64,000 nt of DNA from Trichoplax sp. H2 (taxonomy: Eukaryota; Placozoa; Uniplacotomia; Trichoplacea), in the NCBI GenBank assembly GCA_003344405.1, contig NOWV01000141.1, positions 124,001 through 188,000 of the forward strand, read 5' to 3'. Within the stretch, counting starts at the first letter, position 1, and the number at the start of each line of letters is the position of its first letter. This document shows positions 12,101 to 25,035 of this stretch, one piece after another. The notes under the pieces were generated by a model. It saw only the letters and a list, made by a program, of their open reading frames with translations. It was not told the origin of the DNA and did not search any database. Made by a program: the position numbers and the translations under genes.

Positions 12101-14590
12101 TATAAGCTTGTTTCGATCTTCTACTCTTCTTGTAGGCTGAATTATTCGGCCGAGACTTTGCTTACCTATTACAAGTTATTACTCTTGAAACGGATCATTA
12201 TTTAAATAAATTTTAGCCTGTTTTAGAGCACTTGCAGCGACAATATCTCTTTTAAAATTCGATATCTACGTTGTTCGATAAGCATTGCTTTAACTTTCCC
12301 TATAGGCTATCCGTAAGTCCCTCACGTTGCCACAGCCAGAAGGCTATTTTGGCAAAACCTGTGTTGGAATTAAATATTTAAATCAATGTTTCGTTTTCAA
12401 ACAGTGGCATTATCAGGTTGGTCATGACTAATGCATCTAGTCTAGTACAATTTAAGCATCGTTAACCTAATGCCTAAGCTTAAATAATCCTGATCACTTC
12501 GTATCAATTCATTCTTGTGATTACAAATAATGTATCATCTGAAATCTGACTCAGATCGTAATTAAAGCTAGAAAAAATCTTCGACAAGGAGCAATGCGTT
12601 TATCTAAGTATATCTTTAACTTGATCCAGTTTTTAAATAATCTTTTATAACTGTAAAGATAGTTTTCCATTTTAGATCACCAGCATATTAACACCCGTTG
12701 GTTATCTCTGTTAAAGATTAGAGCATAGAAATGTTATCAGGGTACTACAATTCTATCTAGAATTCAACGGAGTTGTAGAGGAATCTGGAGCTGAAAGTTT
12801 AAGTGATCGTATGATTGATATGGTAAAGACTAATTTCAAATTTAATGCGAGCCCCATCATGACAGTTAATTAAAAGAAAATCAATCCATTACCATCTATT
12901 CTAGTATATAGCACTTTAAGGACCATTTTAGGACAGATTATATACACACCTGTTGATGAGGATTGGATTAAGTTTCATTGGAACTTTGTTCTTAAGCTAT
13001 GCTCTACCCATTCCATTGCAGAATCCAAACAGATTATTAGGGTGCTACCAACGTCATGTAATCCTTTCCAATGTGGTTGAAGGATTATCCTACCTACATT
13101 CGAAAGAAATCGTTCATAACAACCTAACAGGGTAAATTTCATTAAAGCCAATCATCGAATAAATGACCGTTATAGAGACTTATATTCTCAATTATGAATT
13201 GATTATAGGAAAAATATAATTCTCACCAGTGATGGCACCGCTAAAATAACTCATGGTGGCTATTATACGGTCTTTCCAGAAGCAATATCTAATATCAAAG
13301 TAGATGGATTTAAAAATTCTCAGAACAAACTAGGTTATTACAGTTCCAACGCATACAATGGAATAGTTGAAAAATCCAATGACATATTCAGTCTAGGGGC
13401 GGTAAGTCCTTCATTCTTCTTTCTATTCAATACTTCTTCAATTTTTATCCTACATATGTTGTTACTGCAAGCGATTGCCATTAAAATAGGCTAATGTGAA
13501 TCGTATTGGTAGCCAGTCTTGATAACATTTGAATACTTTAATTTTGGAAGGTAATCTTTCTGCTGTTATGTGGGAAAGAGCCATATTTGTGTACTGAAAA
13601 CGGAAAAGATGTTGATGCGGTAGGTTACTCTCCAAGCTAAAATGGATTCCTTATAACTGCTTTAAAAAAAATTTGTTCCTACCATTCCTAGTTACTTTAG
13701 ATTCAATCTATTGAATACCTATCGATCATAATATGATTTTCATATAGAAATTTCCTCAACTATGTCACAGTCTACAAATCAACTTACAATAACTACTTTA
13801 AATGTTTTCAAGTCAAGGATATTTAACTATATCTTAAGAATCTGGATCTGTCATCTTGTTTCTTAAAATGTACAGCTAAAATAGATATCAAGCGCTTGTA
13901 GATCTATTAGTGAATTCGCGATAGCATTCTAAAATTAGTTCGTCTAGTCAGCGATTATTTCATATAAAATATTACCTTTCAATTATGATCTATCGCTAGA
14001 CTGCGATAGTTTATTTTAGCGTAAGCCATAAATTGTCGATATGTTAGCATGCAATAACAGGCCATAAATACTCGCCTTTTAATTTAGCATCTGTATGAAA
14101 AAATTATTCCCTTTTGACATGTTATGAATTCTCGTTGATCATCATAGAGATCAATACTTCAAGACAAGAAAAAGCGAAAAACTCTAAAAGATAAACGGAT
14201 CAAATGGGCGAAAAATCCCCAACTTTCTACTACTACATATAGAAAATGTTTAGTATCAATCGCTAAAAATTGTATGAAGGAAAAATTAAGCGAAAGACTA
14301 AGTATTTATCAGGTAAAGATATACAAACTATCAGTAAATTTCAGTTTTTAGTTGATTGAAAGCATTCATGTCTGCTATGGTGATGGATATACATCTTGAT
14401 GATATCCGTCGCTACCTTGTCGATTTTAGTCAAGAGTAGCGCTAGAAATATTCAACCTTATGTTGTAACCTTTGATGACCTTCAATAGATCAAGAAAACA
14501 CTGCGAAGCTGTTTGGATATTTATTTCAGCGGTACTGATGATATGCTAACTACAGGATATGTATCAGTGAACGATTGTGATGATGAATAA
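9150..14590 (+). CDS. TKL/IRAK-like pseudokinase, tandem copy 2 (10 exons, 400 aa)
   Basis: Model exons: 9150-9227, 11731-11946, 12306-12416, 12555-12607, 12717-12822, 13022-13131, 13209-13401, 13551-13619, 14148-14312, 14489-14590. Exons 3 to 7 have exactly the lengths of those in the 1535-6465 gene (111, 53, 106, 110, 193 nt) and the same phases. The first exon again ends in a Cys cluster (TCCCFYNGENK). Landmarks: PEGYFGKTC, Lys about residue 130 in FVFKQW, LEHRNVIRV, YLHSKEIVHNNLT (HNN at 220-222) and HGG at about 240-242. Both catalytic Asp residues are absent, so this is a predicted pseudokinase. The C-lobe Arg motif is weakened (ERLSI, not RPT). Intron 1 (2.5 kb) holds a solo LTR and an assembly gap, so its length is unreliable. 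AATAAA lies 33 nt after the stop. Confidence 0.85.
9475..9650. repeat. Two-copy tandem repeat, period about 100 bp, in intron 1
   Basis: The sequence aataaatcgtct, an acagtaaaa run, an attaatt tract and gtagtaagtctac at about 9456-9540 is repeated at about 9572-9645 with substitutions. Noncoding, inside the first intron of the 9150-14590 gene. Confidence 0.6.
10176..10617 (+). mobile_element. Solo LTR (Ty3/gypsy-like length and ends), copy 1
   Basis: The element starts TGTCACGG and ends GTGAAA (GTGACA in the sister copy), so it has TG...CA ends. It is flanked by the 5-bp duplication ATATT (10171-10175 and 10618-10622). It carries a TATA box (TATATAA, 10442-10448) followed by AATAAA (10466-10471), the usual order in an LTR promoter/polyadenylation region. 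Both ends can fold: CACGGT pairs with ACCGTG at the 5' end, and GTCAC with GTGAC at the 3' end. No internal retrotransposon coding sequence adjoins it, hence solo. Assignment to a superfamily is inference from ends and duplication size only. Confidence 0.7.
10646..10665. other. Assembly gap, 20 N
   Basis: This is a run of 20 undetermined bases in intron 1 of the second kinase-like gene, placed between the two copies of a 339-416 bp direct duplication. Confidence 1.
10666..10976 (+). mobile_element. Solo LTR, copy 2 (5' truncated by gap, internally deleted)
   Basis: This corresponds to 10230-10617 of the first copy but lacks the 77-bp segment that carries the LTR TATA box and AATAAA. It ends with an intact GTGACA followed by the ATATT flank. 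It is most likely the alternative allele of copy 1. The inverted LTR at 58515-58955 retains the 77-bp segment, so the deletion is the derived state. Confidence 0.75.
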
Positions 14591-14622
14591 TCCCTTTCCT
14601 GTCGTTCATGAAAGATTCGGAA

Positions 14623-14628
14623 AATAAA
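14623..14628 (+). promoter_or_regulatory. Polyadenylation signal AATAAA of the second kinase-like gene
   Basis: A canonical AATAAA lies 33 nt downstream of the TAA that closes the 9150-14590 model. It supports the chosen last exon. Confidence 0.6.
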
Positions 14629-15589
14629 AATGATCATACGAGTAAACTGTTAGCTAGAAGGTATAGCCATTCTTTAATCGTTATCTATAGAATATGTACA
14701 CTTTAAATCTTAATGGTTGGGAATTGACGCATTCTTGCTTAAATGATTCAGTAGTTTGCATATTACATTAATATGACATACGAAGGTCCATAAAGGTATA
14801 CCTGCATGCAAAGGATCATAGCGTTCTAATAGTTTTACAAGAATTGGCAATATAAAACACAGTTACTTGTTCACATGATTAAGCATAACCTTAATTTATA
14901 TATAGTACAAAATATGCACAATTACAGCTGCTTTGTATAGTTTATTTGCCATTTATAACAATAAAGCCAGTTTATAATTAATTATAATCATAGATTTTAA
15001 TTAACAATATCCGATTCGCCCTGCTGATATATTTTTTAGCTTGATTAATCAGGTGCAATTTCAGTTTATAGTTTCTTGACTTTTAGAGATATTGGACTAA
15101 ACCAGACTGAATACAAATATTCATACACGATATCCTTAATTAATTATACAAATATTTTCAAATATTTAAGGACTCAGAATAAGTAGATAAACATTATACC
15201 AGCGTAAATACAAATAAATATGTATAGAGAGGTTCAGATTATGTGAATTAATTCATATTATGAAAAAAGGTAAATCGTGAAATAAATCGATCGGAATTTT
15301 AAGACAGAATTGCATTATTTCTTAACTAAGGTTATGAATCACATGAAATTTAATGGACTCTATCATTTACAATCTATTTGCTATATGGAAGCAGAGTTCA
15401 GTCAATGATAAGTAAAGTATTACAAGATTATTGACACAATTTCGATTGGTGAAATTTTAGTAAACTAATAAATTAATTTTCAACGAAATAATGATTGTTA
15501 ATAAGGACACGATGCTAAGTTTTGAACAGCATCTACCGTAACAGATTGACAACTACTTCAAGTTCCCGTCATAATTTTATCGTTTAGGT
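14629..15589. other. Convergent intergenic spacer, nothing recognised
   Basis: This AT-rich sequence separates the 3' end of the second kinase-like gene (+) from the 3' end of the third (-). No exon or repeat was recognised. Confidence 0.6.
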
Positions 15590-15595
15590 TTTATT
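15590..15595 (-). promoter_or_regulatory. Polyadenylation signal AATAAA of the third kinase-like gene
   Basis: Read on the minus strand, AATAAA lies 20 nt after the TAA ending the last exon (15615-15668). It supports that exon rather than a read-through stop at 16020. Confidence 0.6.
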
Positions 15596-15614
15596 TCCTA
15601 TTTAAATCCTAGTA

Positions 15615-18600
15615 TTAATTTGGAGGATCTGCGAGGAAATTCTTAATCTCTAACAAGGTTCTGTAGCACTGAAAACAGAATAAAAACACTTTAAGTTGCT
15701 ACGCAAGATTACATGTAGTACCGAATACCGAGAATTTCAAGAAGTGAGATAAATAGTGTATTCAGCATTTAGGACATAAAATAAAATCAAGGCTCAGATT
15801 AAAAAATTTCCAATATTTTTAAATCGTTTTATCGATAGATTATTTTTATCAAGACTTGAGCTCTAAATAGTTCAATATTACAGTATTTTATAAAGAATGT
15901 GATTGACTGTTTACTTCAGGAAGTAAAAGTTGATATAAAACTTGTCGAGAGCTTTTAAAAGTTTTAAGGTCATTAGCATATACTAGGATAGCTTATGAAA
16001 TGAAAATGCAATGGCAAAGTTAAACAGTATTGTTGCCATTTACTTCACTCATCGTTGGACGTTCAAGACGATCCTTTTTCAGGCATTCATATGCAATTTC
16101 TTGCATTTCTTCTGATGAAAAGACGTATTCATTGCTTGGCCACTCAATATCTTCGTCACAATAAAATAACATTTCCGGATTTCCACAGCATTGCAAGAAA
16201 TGATCACCCTATCAAAGATTAATATTTATTAGCGTAATGAGTGACACCAAATATTTATGTATTAGAATAGAAGAAATATTTATGTACATCACAACTAAAG
16301 TAAAAGAATGAAAATTTTATTTGTATACTATATGGTCAAGCGCTCGGGCGATGAATTTCTTAATTAAATTGTAATTTTAATGTTACACAAAATATCTATG
16401 AGGTTTAATACCTATAATTAATAAAGCAGTAAGTGTAATATTTGTATTAGAATGTTGATACATATTTTAATAGAATATCGTATCCAAGATATTCTTATAC
16501 GATCGATCGTTTCCATTAACAAAAACTCTTCTCAAGAAGTATACCATTAATAACACCTGGATAATGCTGAGCGTAGGATAACTTATCCTAAAATCTGTTT
16601 TCTTCAGTCTTATTCTAGACCATGTATAGAATTGATATAATAACTTTACTACATATGCATAAGTTGAAATATTATATTGATTCTTAGATATCTATTGAGT
16701 TTTGGCTAAACTCATCACATAGACTACATCAAGTTAATCTGCCGAGCAAATAGTATTGTAATATGATCAATAGAAGACGCTAATAAATATCCCTAACGAT
16801 CGAGAATCTGATTTTTTAGTATTCCTCTTGAAACCGAAGAGTAGAGTGCTCATATATTGGTATGCATATGCTTACTAGATAGACAGGCTTGTCGGCTGAT
16901 GGAACTGAAATATCCGGTTTGTAGCTAGATAAGCCAGAAACAATTTCTAGGACAATCTTAATAATAAATAACATTTAGAATTCCGTCAGCACTTCAGTAA
17001 GTTATGGAAATGCAGAAAATTTAAATCTGAAATATGCGGTGTAATTTAGATATAAAAACTATATTATTGGTATAAGAACTTACAATTCCATAGCTATAGG
17101 AATCAAATTTACCAGATGCGATTCCACTATCAAGATCGGGCGGCATGTAACCTTTCAAATATTTTTGACGTTCTGTTGGGGTTGGGCTATAATATATTTC
17201 TTGTAAATCAATTGGCTTCAGTAGTCCATAATCGGACAACTTGGGTTCCAAAGCTTGATTTAGTAGAACATTGTTGCTATTAAGTAGCAGATGCATTTTA
17301 TTCTTGCAAAATGCATCATGTAAGTAAGCTAAACCACTTGCAATTCCCATTAATACTTTAATACGTATATCAAAGGATAAAGGCTTAGTCTATGATTTAG
17401 ACGTCGATTATTCCGATTCATGTTTATGAAAGCCAGTTTAAAAGGAGGATAAGAAAAACAGCTTGTGAGTAACAATAGATACAACGACACAATTCAAAGC
17501 ATAGATTTGAATATGAACGCAAATTTAAATAGCGGAAAAGAAAAGTACTGTTAAAGCAATAGTAGATACAGCAAGGTAATTCAAAAGATGCATTCTAAAT
17601 TTGGTATCATTTGCTCTATTGCAATTCCATGCCACTGATAGTACGTTTTTGGACATGATGGTAGGCTATTATACCAGAACTGAATTTTAAAGCAGGTCAT
17701 GTACATTGCACTGATATAAATAATTCCGAAAGAGGGTATTTCTACTCCGTACTAAATAGAAAAACTGCTTGATGTTGTTTGCCATATTGATATTTACCTT
17801 ATCTTCTAATTTTTTTCGTAGATTTTCATTATCGATAAACTGAGTTAAAACGCACCACTGTCGGTCAATTTTGAGTAATGCAATCGGTTTGACAATATTA
17901 ATATGATTGTAGCTGTTAAATAAGAGTGGATTAAAACGTGAATACATAGTATTTTATTCAAGCTTAACTTTCAAAGGAAATTTGTAAGATAATTACATTT
18001 GTAGCTATAATATTTAGAACTATTTTATTATCGTCTTACTCGATAAGTCCGGCAAAGGTAGGTAATAATTCTGCATACTATATTGGTCATAAAAAAATAC
18101 CTTAGTCGTTACACTAGACAAAATTATCTCGATATAATACAAAAATTGATATTCGTCCAAAGCGGCCGATGTAATATGGATAGAGTAGGATGATTTATAA
18201 TAAATGAAAAGTATTACAGCGGAATACAGCAGTAAAATATAATCCAGCTAGTTGCAATAGAGTAATTTCACATGCCTCTACTTTATCTCTATAGGCCTAG
18301 TATGTGCATTGTAACAGCTGGAATGAGAGCTAAGTAATCCAGTCTCATGAGATAGTAAATTATATATTCTTGTTTGATGTCGTATACTGGTACGATATAT
18401 CGCTTGGCTAGTCATTGATGCAGATTGTTTTACTTACTTTTATAGGATACGAAAATGCAATAATAAAACATAATTCAGTTAATTGCAATAAAAAGAATGT
18501 TATATTCTACTACTTTGCCTTTATAGGATACGTAAATTATAAATAGCAAGAATGGGAGCTAAATAATCTAGTATCATGAGATATAAAATGTCTATTCTAC

Positions 18601-19224
18601 GCTGATGTTTAATATTAGTCGCTATATCACATGGCCAGTCATTAATAAAGATAATTTTTAGATAATTTTATAAGATACGTATATTATACGTATCCTACTC
18701 AGATGTTTCATACTGCCAAATTAAATGGCCAGCAATTAATTCTTGATTGTTCCTACATTTAATTGGATCATCATTCAAAAGGGAAAAAATGCGTCAAACC
18801 CTAAACCAGAAGTTCATAGCTATGAAAAACTAATTCACTATTTTCACAATGTGTCACAGAATGATTGTAAAGCACCAATTTGGTAGTTTCCTCTGTTGAT
18901 AATACTACATCATCATATCTTTCTGAGTATAAAAATATCATCAACTCCTCTATAACAACTATGAAGCTCATCCTACTCTGTCATTTCAGTATTAGCATCG
19001 AGTATTATCTTGCTAGAAAATTGATCCGGAAGCATGAGTTTAGAATCCTTAATACTACAATTAATAACCTCCAGATTCAGCTTTCTAATGGCAACAGCTC
19101 CTAGCTTTCGAATTTCAGCTTTAAAAACTTGACCAAATTCACCCTCACCGAGATAGGCTGGATAATTAATTTCGCTTGACGTAATAATGTCCTTTAACGC
19201 CATCATAATATAACAAGTATCCAT
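15615..19224 (-). CDS. TKL/IRAK-like kinase homologue, predicted pseudokinase (one exon unresolved)
   Basis: Minus-strand exons in transcript order: 19224-19069, [one unplaced], 17912-17798, 17383-17084, 16956-16876, 16208-16044, 15668-15615. The N-terminus, MDTCYIMMALKD, leads straight into a good glycine loop (LGEGEFGQVF, residues 25-34). Beta-3 reads AVAIRKL, with Arg where the ATP-binding Lys is expected. NHINIVK follows, then YLHDAF and HLLLNSNNVLL, where HRD has become HLL but the later Asn is kept. The DFG site is DYG, and MPPD stands for APE. RPTMSE joins CYRTLLEIKNFL in the last exon. Exon ends match the other family members, but the intron in the catalytic loop is absent. Exon 1 ends in phase 0 and the exon at 17912 starts in phase 2, so a short alpha-C exon must lie between; I found no convincing candidate. 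An in-frame stop precedes the ATG. Confidence 0.75.
18220..18720. repeat. Two-copy tandem repeat, period about 240 bp, in intron
   Basis: Parallel blocks recur: ctactttRYctYtatagg, aatgRgagctaaRtaatc, catgagata, and a ggcYagtcattRatRMaGAT block near 18407 and 18637. The repeat is in the long first intron of the minus-strand kinase-like gene, where an exon is missing from the model. Confidence 0.65.
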
Positions 19225-21619
19225 TTAGATATTGCATCCGCTATACAATTTATGCTATCACATTATCTTTTACCGATCTGAGTATTCGATGAGGATTGAC
19301 TGGCTGCGATATGAAAAATAACCATAATTTGATTAATAGCGTAGTATACGATATAATTGAGGTCTTAATGGTTCCAAGCTAGCTATATGTAATTACAATT
19401 CCTTTAAAATTATCCACAAGCTTAAGGGTGGTTCAACTGCAATACAATTATTCAATTTAATGTATGATTATCAGTACAGTAACTTCGATTTATCCACAGT
19501 ATCTTTAGGATCGTAAAGCATCTATGTAAAGATTCAATAAAGACTAGAAATAAATATGTAAATAGATAACTAAATACTTTGCCAATAAATAAAAGTAAAT
19601 CAATATAATTGTTATGGGACGATATTGGCCAAAAACGATAGACACAATTTAAAAAATTCCTTGTTAGTTACTTCAATATTTATGATCTAAGCACGAATTA
19701 ATCTAAGTGCAACATGAATAATAAAGCTAGAATCATCGAATCGGATATCTATATTCAGTCCTAGAAATCTTACAAACTAGATATCTATATTAACTGCTCA
19801 AACAGTCTTATTTTCAAACAGGTAAACATTCAATATGAATATCCTACTGGATATTGAACCAAACAGAAACCCCAAAACCAAGAACTATTTTTCCATAACT
19901 TCAGAACTCAGGTCTAAAGTAAAATTCAATCTTGTGTTATTTAAACTAAGATTTTGGAATACTGAAATAGCGTATTAACTGAAATTAATCTTTAGTTGTG
20001 GTAAATTAGTTTCAACCAGCTATTTCATTAAATTAGTATCAGTGATCAAATATAAATGATGATGTTGGCATTGATCTTGAAAGCTTAAATGGATAATAAA
20101 TAAGATTAAATGGTAGACATAGATGAATTAAAAGTGACCATGCCACAAACATCAAAATTTTGCTCCATATAAACGAATTAGTTTTGGTGGATGTGACATT
20201 CAATATCGCATTCTAGTCAACAGGGTTAATAGTGATATCATATTGCGAATAGGTGCCTAAGATATATACTTAGAGAAGTAAAGGTTTATGCTAATATGAT
20301 TTACAGATCTGTTATGACATTATTTAGATAGAATAGGCCTCATGTTGAGTGTTAGGTGGCTACCATTTTAAATCTTGAATAAAGGTAGCGTAATTAGCTT
20401 TAATTAGAGAGAATAAGCGATTGATCAGTTAGCTTTAAATTAATATATTTTATAGAGGGATACTATAAAAGTAGACAATCTATATCGAAGACCGTTGAAA
20501 AAATTTGAGTGTCAGTACGCCTGAAGTAAGATAGCATGATTAGCATCTAGAAATTGAAAAATTGAACGTTAATCTTGGATATCAATTCAAAATTGTACCC
20601 ATGGAAAATAAATCAAGGAAATGGACACAAATTTCGCGAACTAATCACTTTTACCACACAAATAAATAATCCTACAACTGAAAACTACGACTAATGGAGT
20701 AATCGCAGTGATTATCTTTTCAAGTAAGATTAGCACTCCTACTGCATTTTGCATTACCTTGAATATAGGAGTTGATGGTTTCTTGCACGCGTTTCCCATT
20801 GGATCTCAGCAATGATGGATAGTGCAATTAGAAGGAGAACTTTTAATAGAAATTTCTGATTTCTTTCGTTCAAATTGAATGGCTATCACAGTTTATAATG
20901 GTGCTTTGAGTGGAGAAGATTAGACAGCGTCCGTAGCAAAATACTTGATCGAGTCTGTCAATAAAAAGATGCAATTTTCATGCAGTCAATTGGCTAGCAG
21001 AGTGATAATACAACCGATAAATCAAATAGAGTGAAATATTGTCCGTTGTACAACCAACCAATATGGCGACGTAAGCAATGAAAAGTAATCATCAAATGAC
21101 ATCATTTAGCGTTATTAGCTCTTTAAGTCTTGGCGTCCTATAGGAAGTAGATCAGACGTCATTAAACCTTTACTACGGACAATAAAGTCAATCGAGTTTG
21201 TTTGCTAGCCCATATGACGGAGAGTTTACGTTCTTGCAATGAATAACCTTCATCATTTGCTACCATATGGTTCAAGAATCTCTCTATTCCACCCGTGGAA
21301 AACTTTTATTCTGGGCTACGGACAAACAACCACTTAATAAAGCAATTATGATGGGGATGTTTCTCATTCAACCTAATATAGCTATAAATCCAATTTAGGT
21401 TTTGGCAATCAAGTTATTTTCTAATTTGTTGATTACCGTGATTTAGCCATCAATTTAATCGATCATATAACACTTTTCTAATATGATGGAGATTTTCACA
21501 ACTTTTTACTTCGAGTTCCAATTCCGTAATATTGACATAGCATATTGTAACACTAATGTTATCCCTAATTTGAATTTATCGCCGGTAAAGATCATGCAGC
21601 ACAGTCGAAATATTGACAT

Positions 21620-22860
21620 ATTAATAATAAACTGAATAGAAAAGGGAACTATCAATCGCCAGTAAATTGTAAATTGGATCGATTAATTTAATCTAAAATA
21701 GTTTATTCCTATTCGCCATAGCGATAAGATAGGAGAAGCCGTACTTGTCTACCGTAATAATTATGATCTGGTCCAGCTTATATTAATCTCTTAGCTTCAA
21801 GTTTTAATGGGAATTAGCTCATAGGTAGAAATTATTTATTAATAGGCCTTTTCTAAACACTGATGAAAAAATGCTTGACTCATTTTCTTCTCTGTATGAT
21901 CTTCCGCGTTTTAAACAGTAGGTATCACGCTATTAGATCACTTTATAATGATGGCAGCTTATTTCTTAATCCATACAATCATGATCTATAATTTCCCTCC
22001 CTGAATTAAAATCGTAGACTTTATAACGCTTTACTATAGTAATAAACTGAATAGAAAAAATGACTATCGATTGCCAGCAAATGGTGTATTATATCGACTA
22101 ATTTAATTTGAAAAAAGTTCACCTCTATTCGCCAAGGCGATTAGATAGGAACATAAATACACATATACTGTAATGTTTATGTTCTGATCCTAATCATATT
22201 AATCTTTTAGCTTTAATTAAACTGTGATAAGAATTAGCTCGCAGGCTGAATTTAAGAGACCCTTTTAAACCTACTGATGAAAAGGTTCTTGTCTCATTTT
22301 CTTCTCTAAATGATCTTCTACTTTTTAATCGTGGGTATCATGATATTAAGATTATTTTATAGTTGAGGGTAGCTTTATTTCCATACTCCATAGAATGATG
22401 ATCTATGATCCCTTCCCTGTATTAAAATTATTGACATTGCAATACTTTGCTATAAATAATAAACTGAATAGAAAAGGTAGTAATCAATCGGCAGTCAACT
22501 GTACATTGAATTGATTAATTGAACTTAAAAAGTTCACCCCTGCTGGTCATGGCAAAAAGTTGCGTCGAGCAGAAGAACACATCTACTAAATAATTATAAT
22601 CTGGTCCTGCTTCTGATCTCTTAGCGTTCAGTTTTGATGAGAATTAGCTCTCAGACTGAAAATATTTAAAAGACCTATTCTAAACCTACTGATGAAATTG
22701 CTTTTCTCATTTTCTTCTCCAAACAATTTTCTACTTTTTAATCCTGGGTATCATACTACTAAGATCACTTTATAGCCTATAGTAGCTTTGCCTTCCTACT
22801 TCATAGGATTATCGGTGATCCCCTATATCAGACATTACATTACTTTGCTACTTTTCAAGG
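21620..22860. repeat. Three-copy tandem repeat, unit about 415 bp
   Basis: Each unit starts with aataaactgaatagaaaa (near 21627, 22041 and 22460). It continues with aatcgRcagtMaa, attcgccatRgcga or a variant, gaattagctc, a gactcattttcttctc tract, and a final pyrimidine-rich part. Divergence is moderate and no frame is kept open across units. Confidence 0.8.
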
Positions 22861-24394
22861 CCAATTACAAATTTTCTCATTTCGACAATAAATACAGTAT
22901 TGCTGATACTATATTTAATAATATAATTCTTACACTAATAAATTATCTGCCATAATCTGATAATATTGCAGACAATATAACCCTATTTTCCATTTAATTC
23001 TCATTTCTAATCGACATAATTATCATGAACTCGTATTTAGACTTTAGACAGAAAACTACCAACACTTATTTTTACAAATCTCCATCTCATTTTTATTCTA
23101 GAGAGTGATAGTTTCCCAGGTAAGAAATCAAAGATACTATTTTTGCGGAGTAGATTTACTTGATACAGGGCATAAAAATATCACTATCCTGACTGCCATA
23201 ATAGATACATCAAGATCCAGTTATTGCAGCTTAGCTGGGAAGGACAAAGGATAGCAATCAGATTTAGAGCAAAGCAGGAGATCAAAGATACTATTTTGTG
23301 AAGTAGATTCCTTTATCCTCATCAATTTCTAATGATGATCGATAATACTAACGATATCGAAGCATACTTATGGCATGATTTTCTCCAGTGCACAGATAAG
23401 TCCTTAGTGATGGTGATTTATTTATGGTTAACACCTGTATAGAATGACGAAAGCTATTCAATTCTTAGCTTTTAAGAAAAGGATTAAAGATTGGATAGCT
23501 AGGTATGTCTCCATTTTCTCAACCGTGTGGATAAAAACTTCATAACGGCAATTGAATCAAAGTTCATAAAATTTGTATAGAATGACGACAACTATTCAAA
23601 GCTTAACTTTTTGCAAAAGGATTAGGCAATCGGTAGCGAAAACGATCATATATTGTAGTGAATCTAATACAGGCAGAAGTAAAAGAAAATCATTTGTATA
23701 GCTCGTTTCTAATAGTCTCCTTAATTTTCAATTAAGCGAGAAAGGCTTACCGGTAGTAATTCTTAGTAGTCGTGGCTATATTTTCGAATTAAAGGAATTT
23801 GCTGAACATGACCGATGAGTAGGGTTGTTATGATCTGACTGCTTTTAGAGACGATAACAAGTTTGGCATCGTTGAAAGCAATTTCTATTCTTGACTGATA
23901 TTACGGCTCAGATGTAACTAATTTTTATTCAACGCAAGGACTGACTATTTATTGCCACTTTCCATAAAGATATGCGAAATTAAAACGTCTTGAAATAAGA
24001 GAATATTCGCTACTTTCCAAATAGACTGTTTAACTGGGATGTATGTCTGCTGTCATGATGAATGATACAGTAAAAGTATTACATAGAAGCAGGTACCTAA
24101 GGTTTTTAAGACTTGCTTTCGAACAAAGATGCTCTGGAAATGTAGATACCACTGCAGGTGTCAAAATTCTTTTAGTTATAGTATTAAGCCATAATAAAAA
24201 TTGTTGTACAGTACACGAGGATGTGTCTTAATCTTAATACTGTAGAAGCAGCCTATATGCTAGTAACCGGGGTGCTAGAGTTAAGTAAATAATAATAATA
24301 TTAAGATTTGTTTAAGTAGAGGAACTGGGCTGCAATCGTTAAATTCAAGTCCTTCGTCACTAATGCAATTGTAATCTCTCTGATTTATACATCG

Positions 24395-25035
24395 TTGTAT
24401 CCTTCTAAGAGAAAATCGGGAATAACAGGGATAGTGGATTGACTAATACTCATTCTTCGCTTGGTCAAGAAATGGTATGGAATGTTCTGTCGATCCATAT
24501 CCAATAGTTAAAAATTTGAAAGTGCTAATTTGTTGCATTTAGTTTATTCATCGATGTTAGAATCATAAGCTAGTCTTTTAATCCTGATTTCAAGATCTTG
24601 ACGTTCTTTGAAGCGAAAATCAGGAACAACAGGGATAATGGATTGATAACTGCTCATTCTTTGCTTGATCAAGAAATTGTAGGTATGCTCTATCGATCTG
24701 TGTCCAAAGTTCTTCGTAGAGGAAATCAAGAATAACTGGGAAAATGGGTTGATCATTGCTCATTCTTCGCTTTGTCAAGAATGCTATAGAGAATGCGATC
24801 TCGATCTATGCCCAATGGTTGAAGATGCTAATTTGATGCATTCAATTCTTTCGTCGATATTAGAATCGTAATCGAGTCTTTTAACCTATCCAACTTCAAG
24901 ATCTCTAGGACCTTCCAAGAGAAAATCGGGAATAACGGGGATAGTAGATTGATAAATACCCATTTTTCGCTTGGTCTGGAAATCTTAGGCTAAGCTATGT
25001 CGATCTATGTCTAATAGTTGAAGGTGTTAATATCC
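24395..25035. repeat. Tandem repeat, about four units of 155-190 bp
   Basis: The core gaaaatcgggaataacagg followed by gatagtggattga, cattcttcgcttggtcaag and gtcgatctatgtccaatagt recurs near 24411, 24598, 24719 and 24911, with decay in the second and third units. The 70-codon minus-strand open frame here is built from the repeat. Confidence 0.75.

Noticed and set aside
16020-16043. Read-through end of the minus-strand kinase homologue at a TAA at 16020-16022.
   Set aside because: A GTAAAT donor sits at the family-conserved position after RPTMSE, and 15615-15668 supplies a matching last exon with AATAAA 20 nt after its stop.
24544-24756. 70-codon minus-strand frame.
   Set aside because: It lies wholly inside the 24395-25035 tandem array and is not kept open in the other units.
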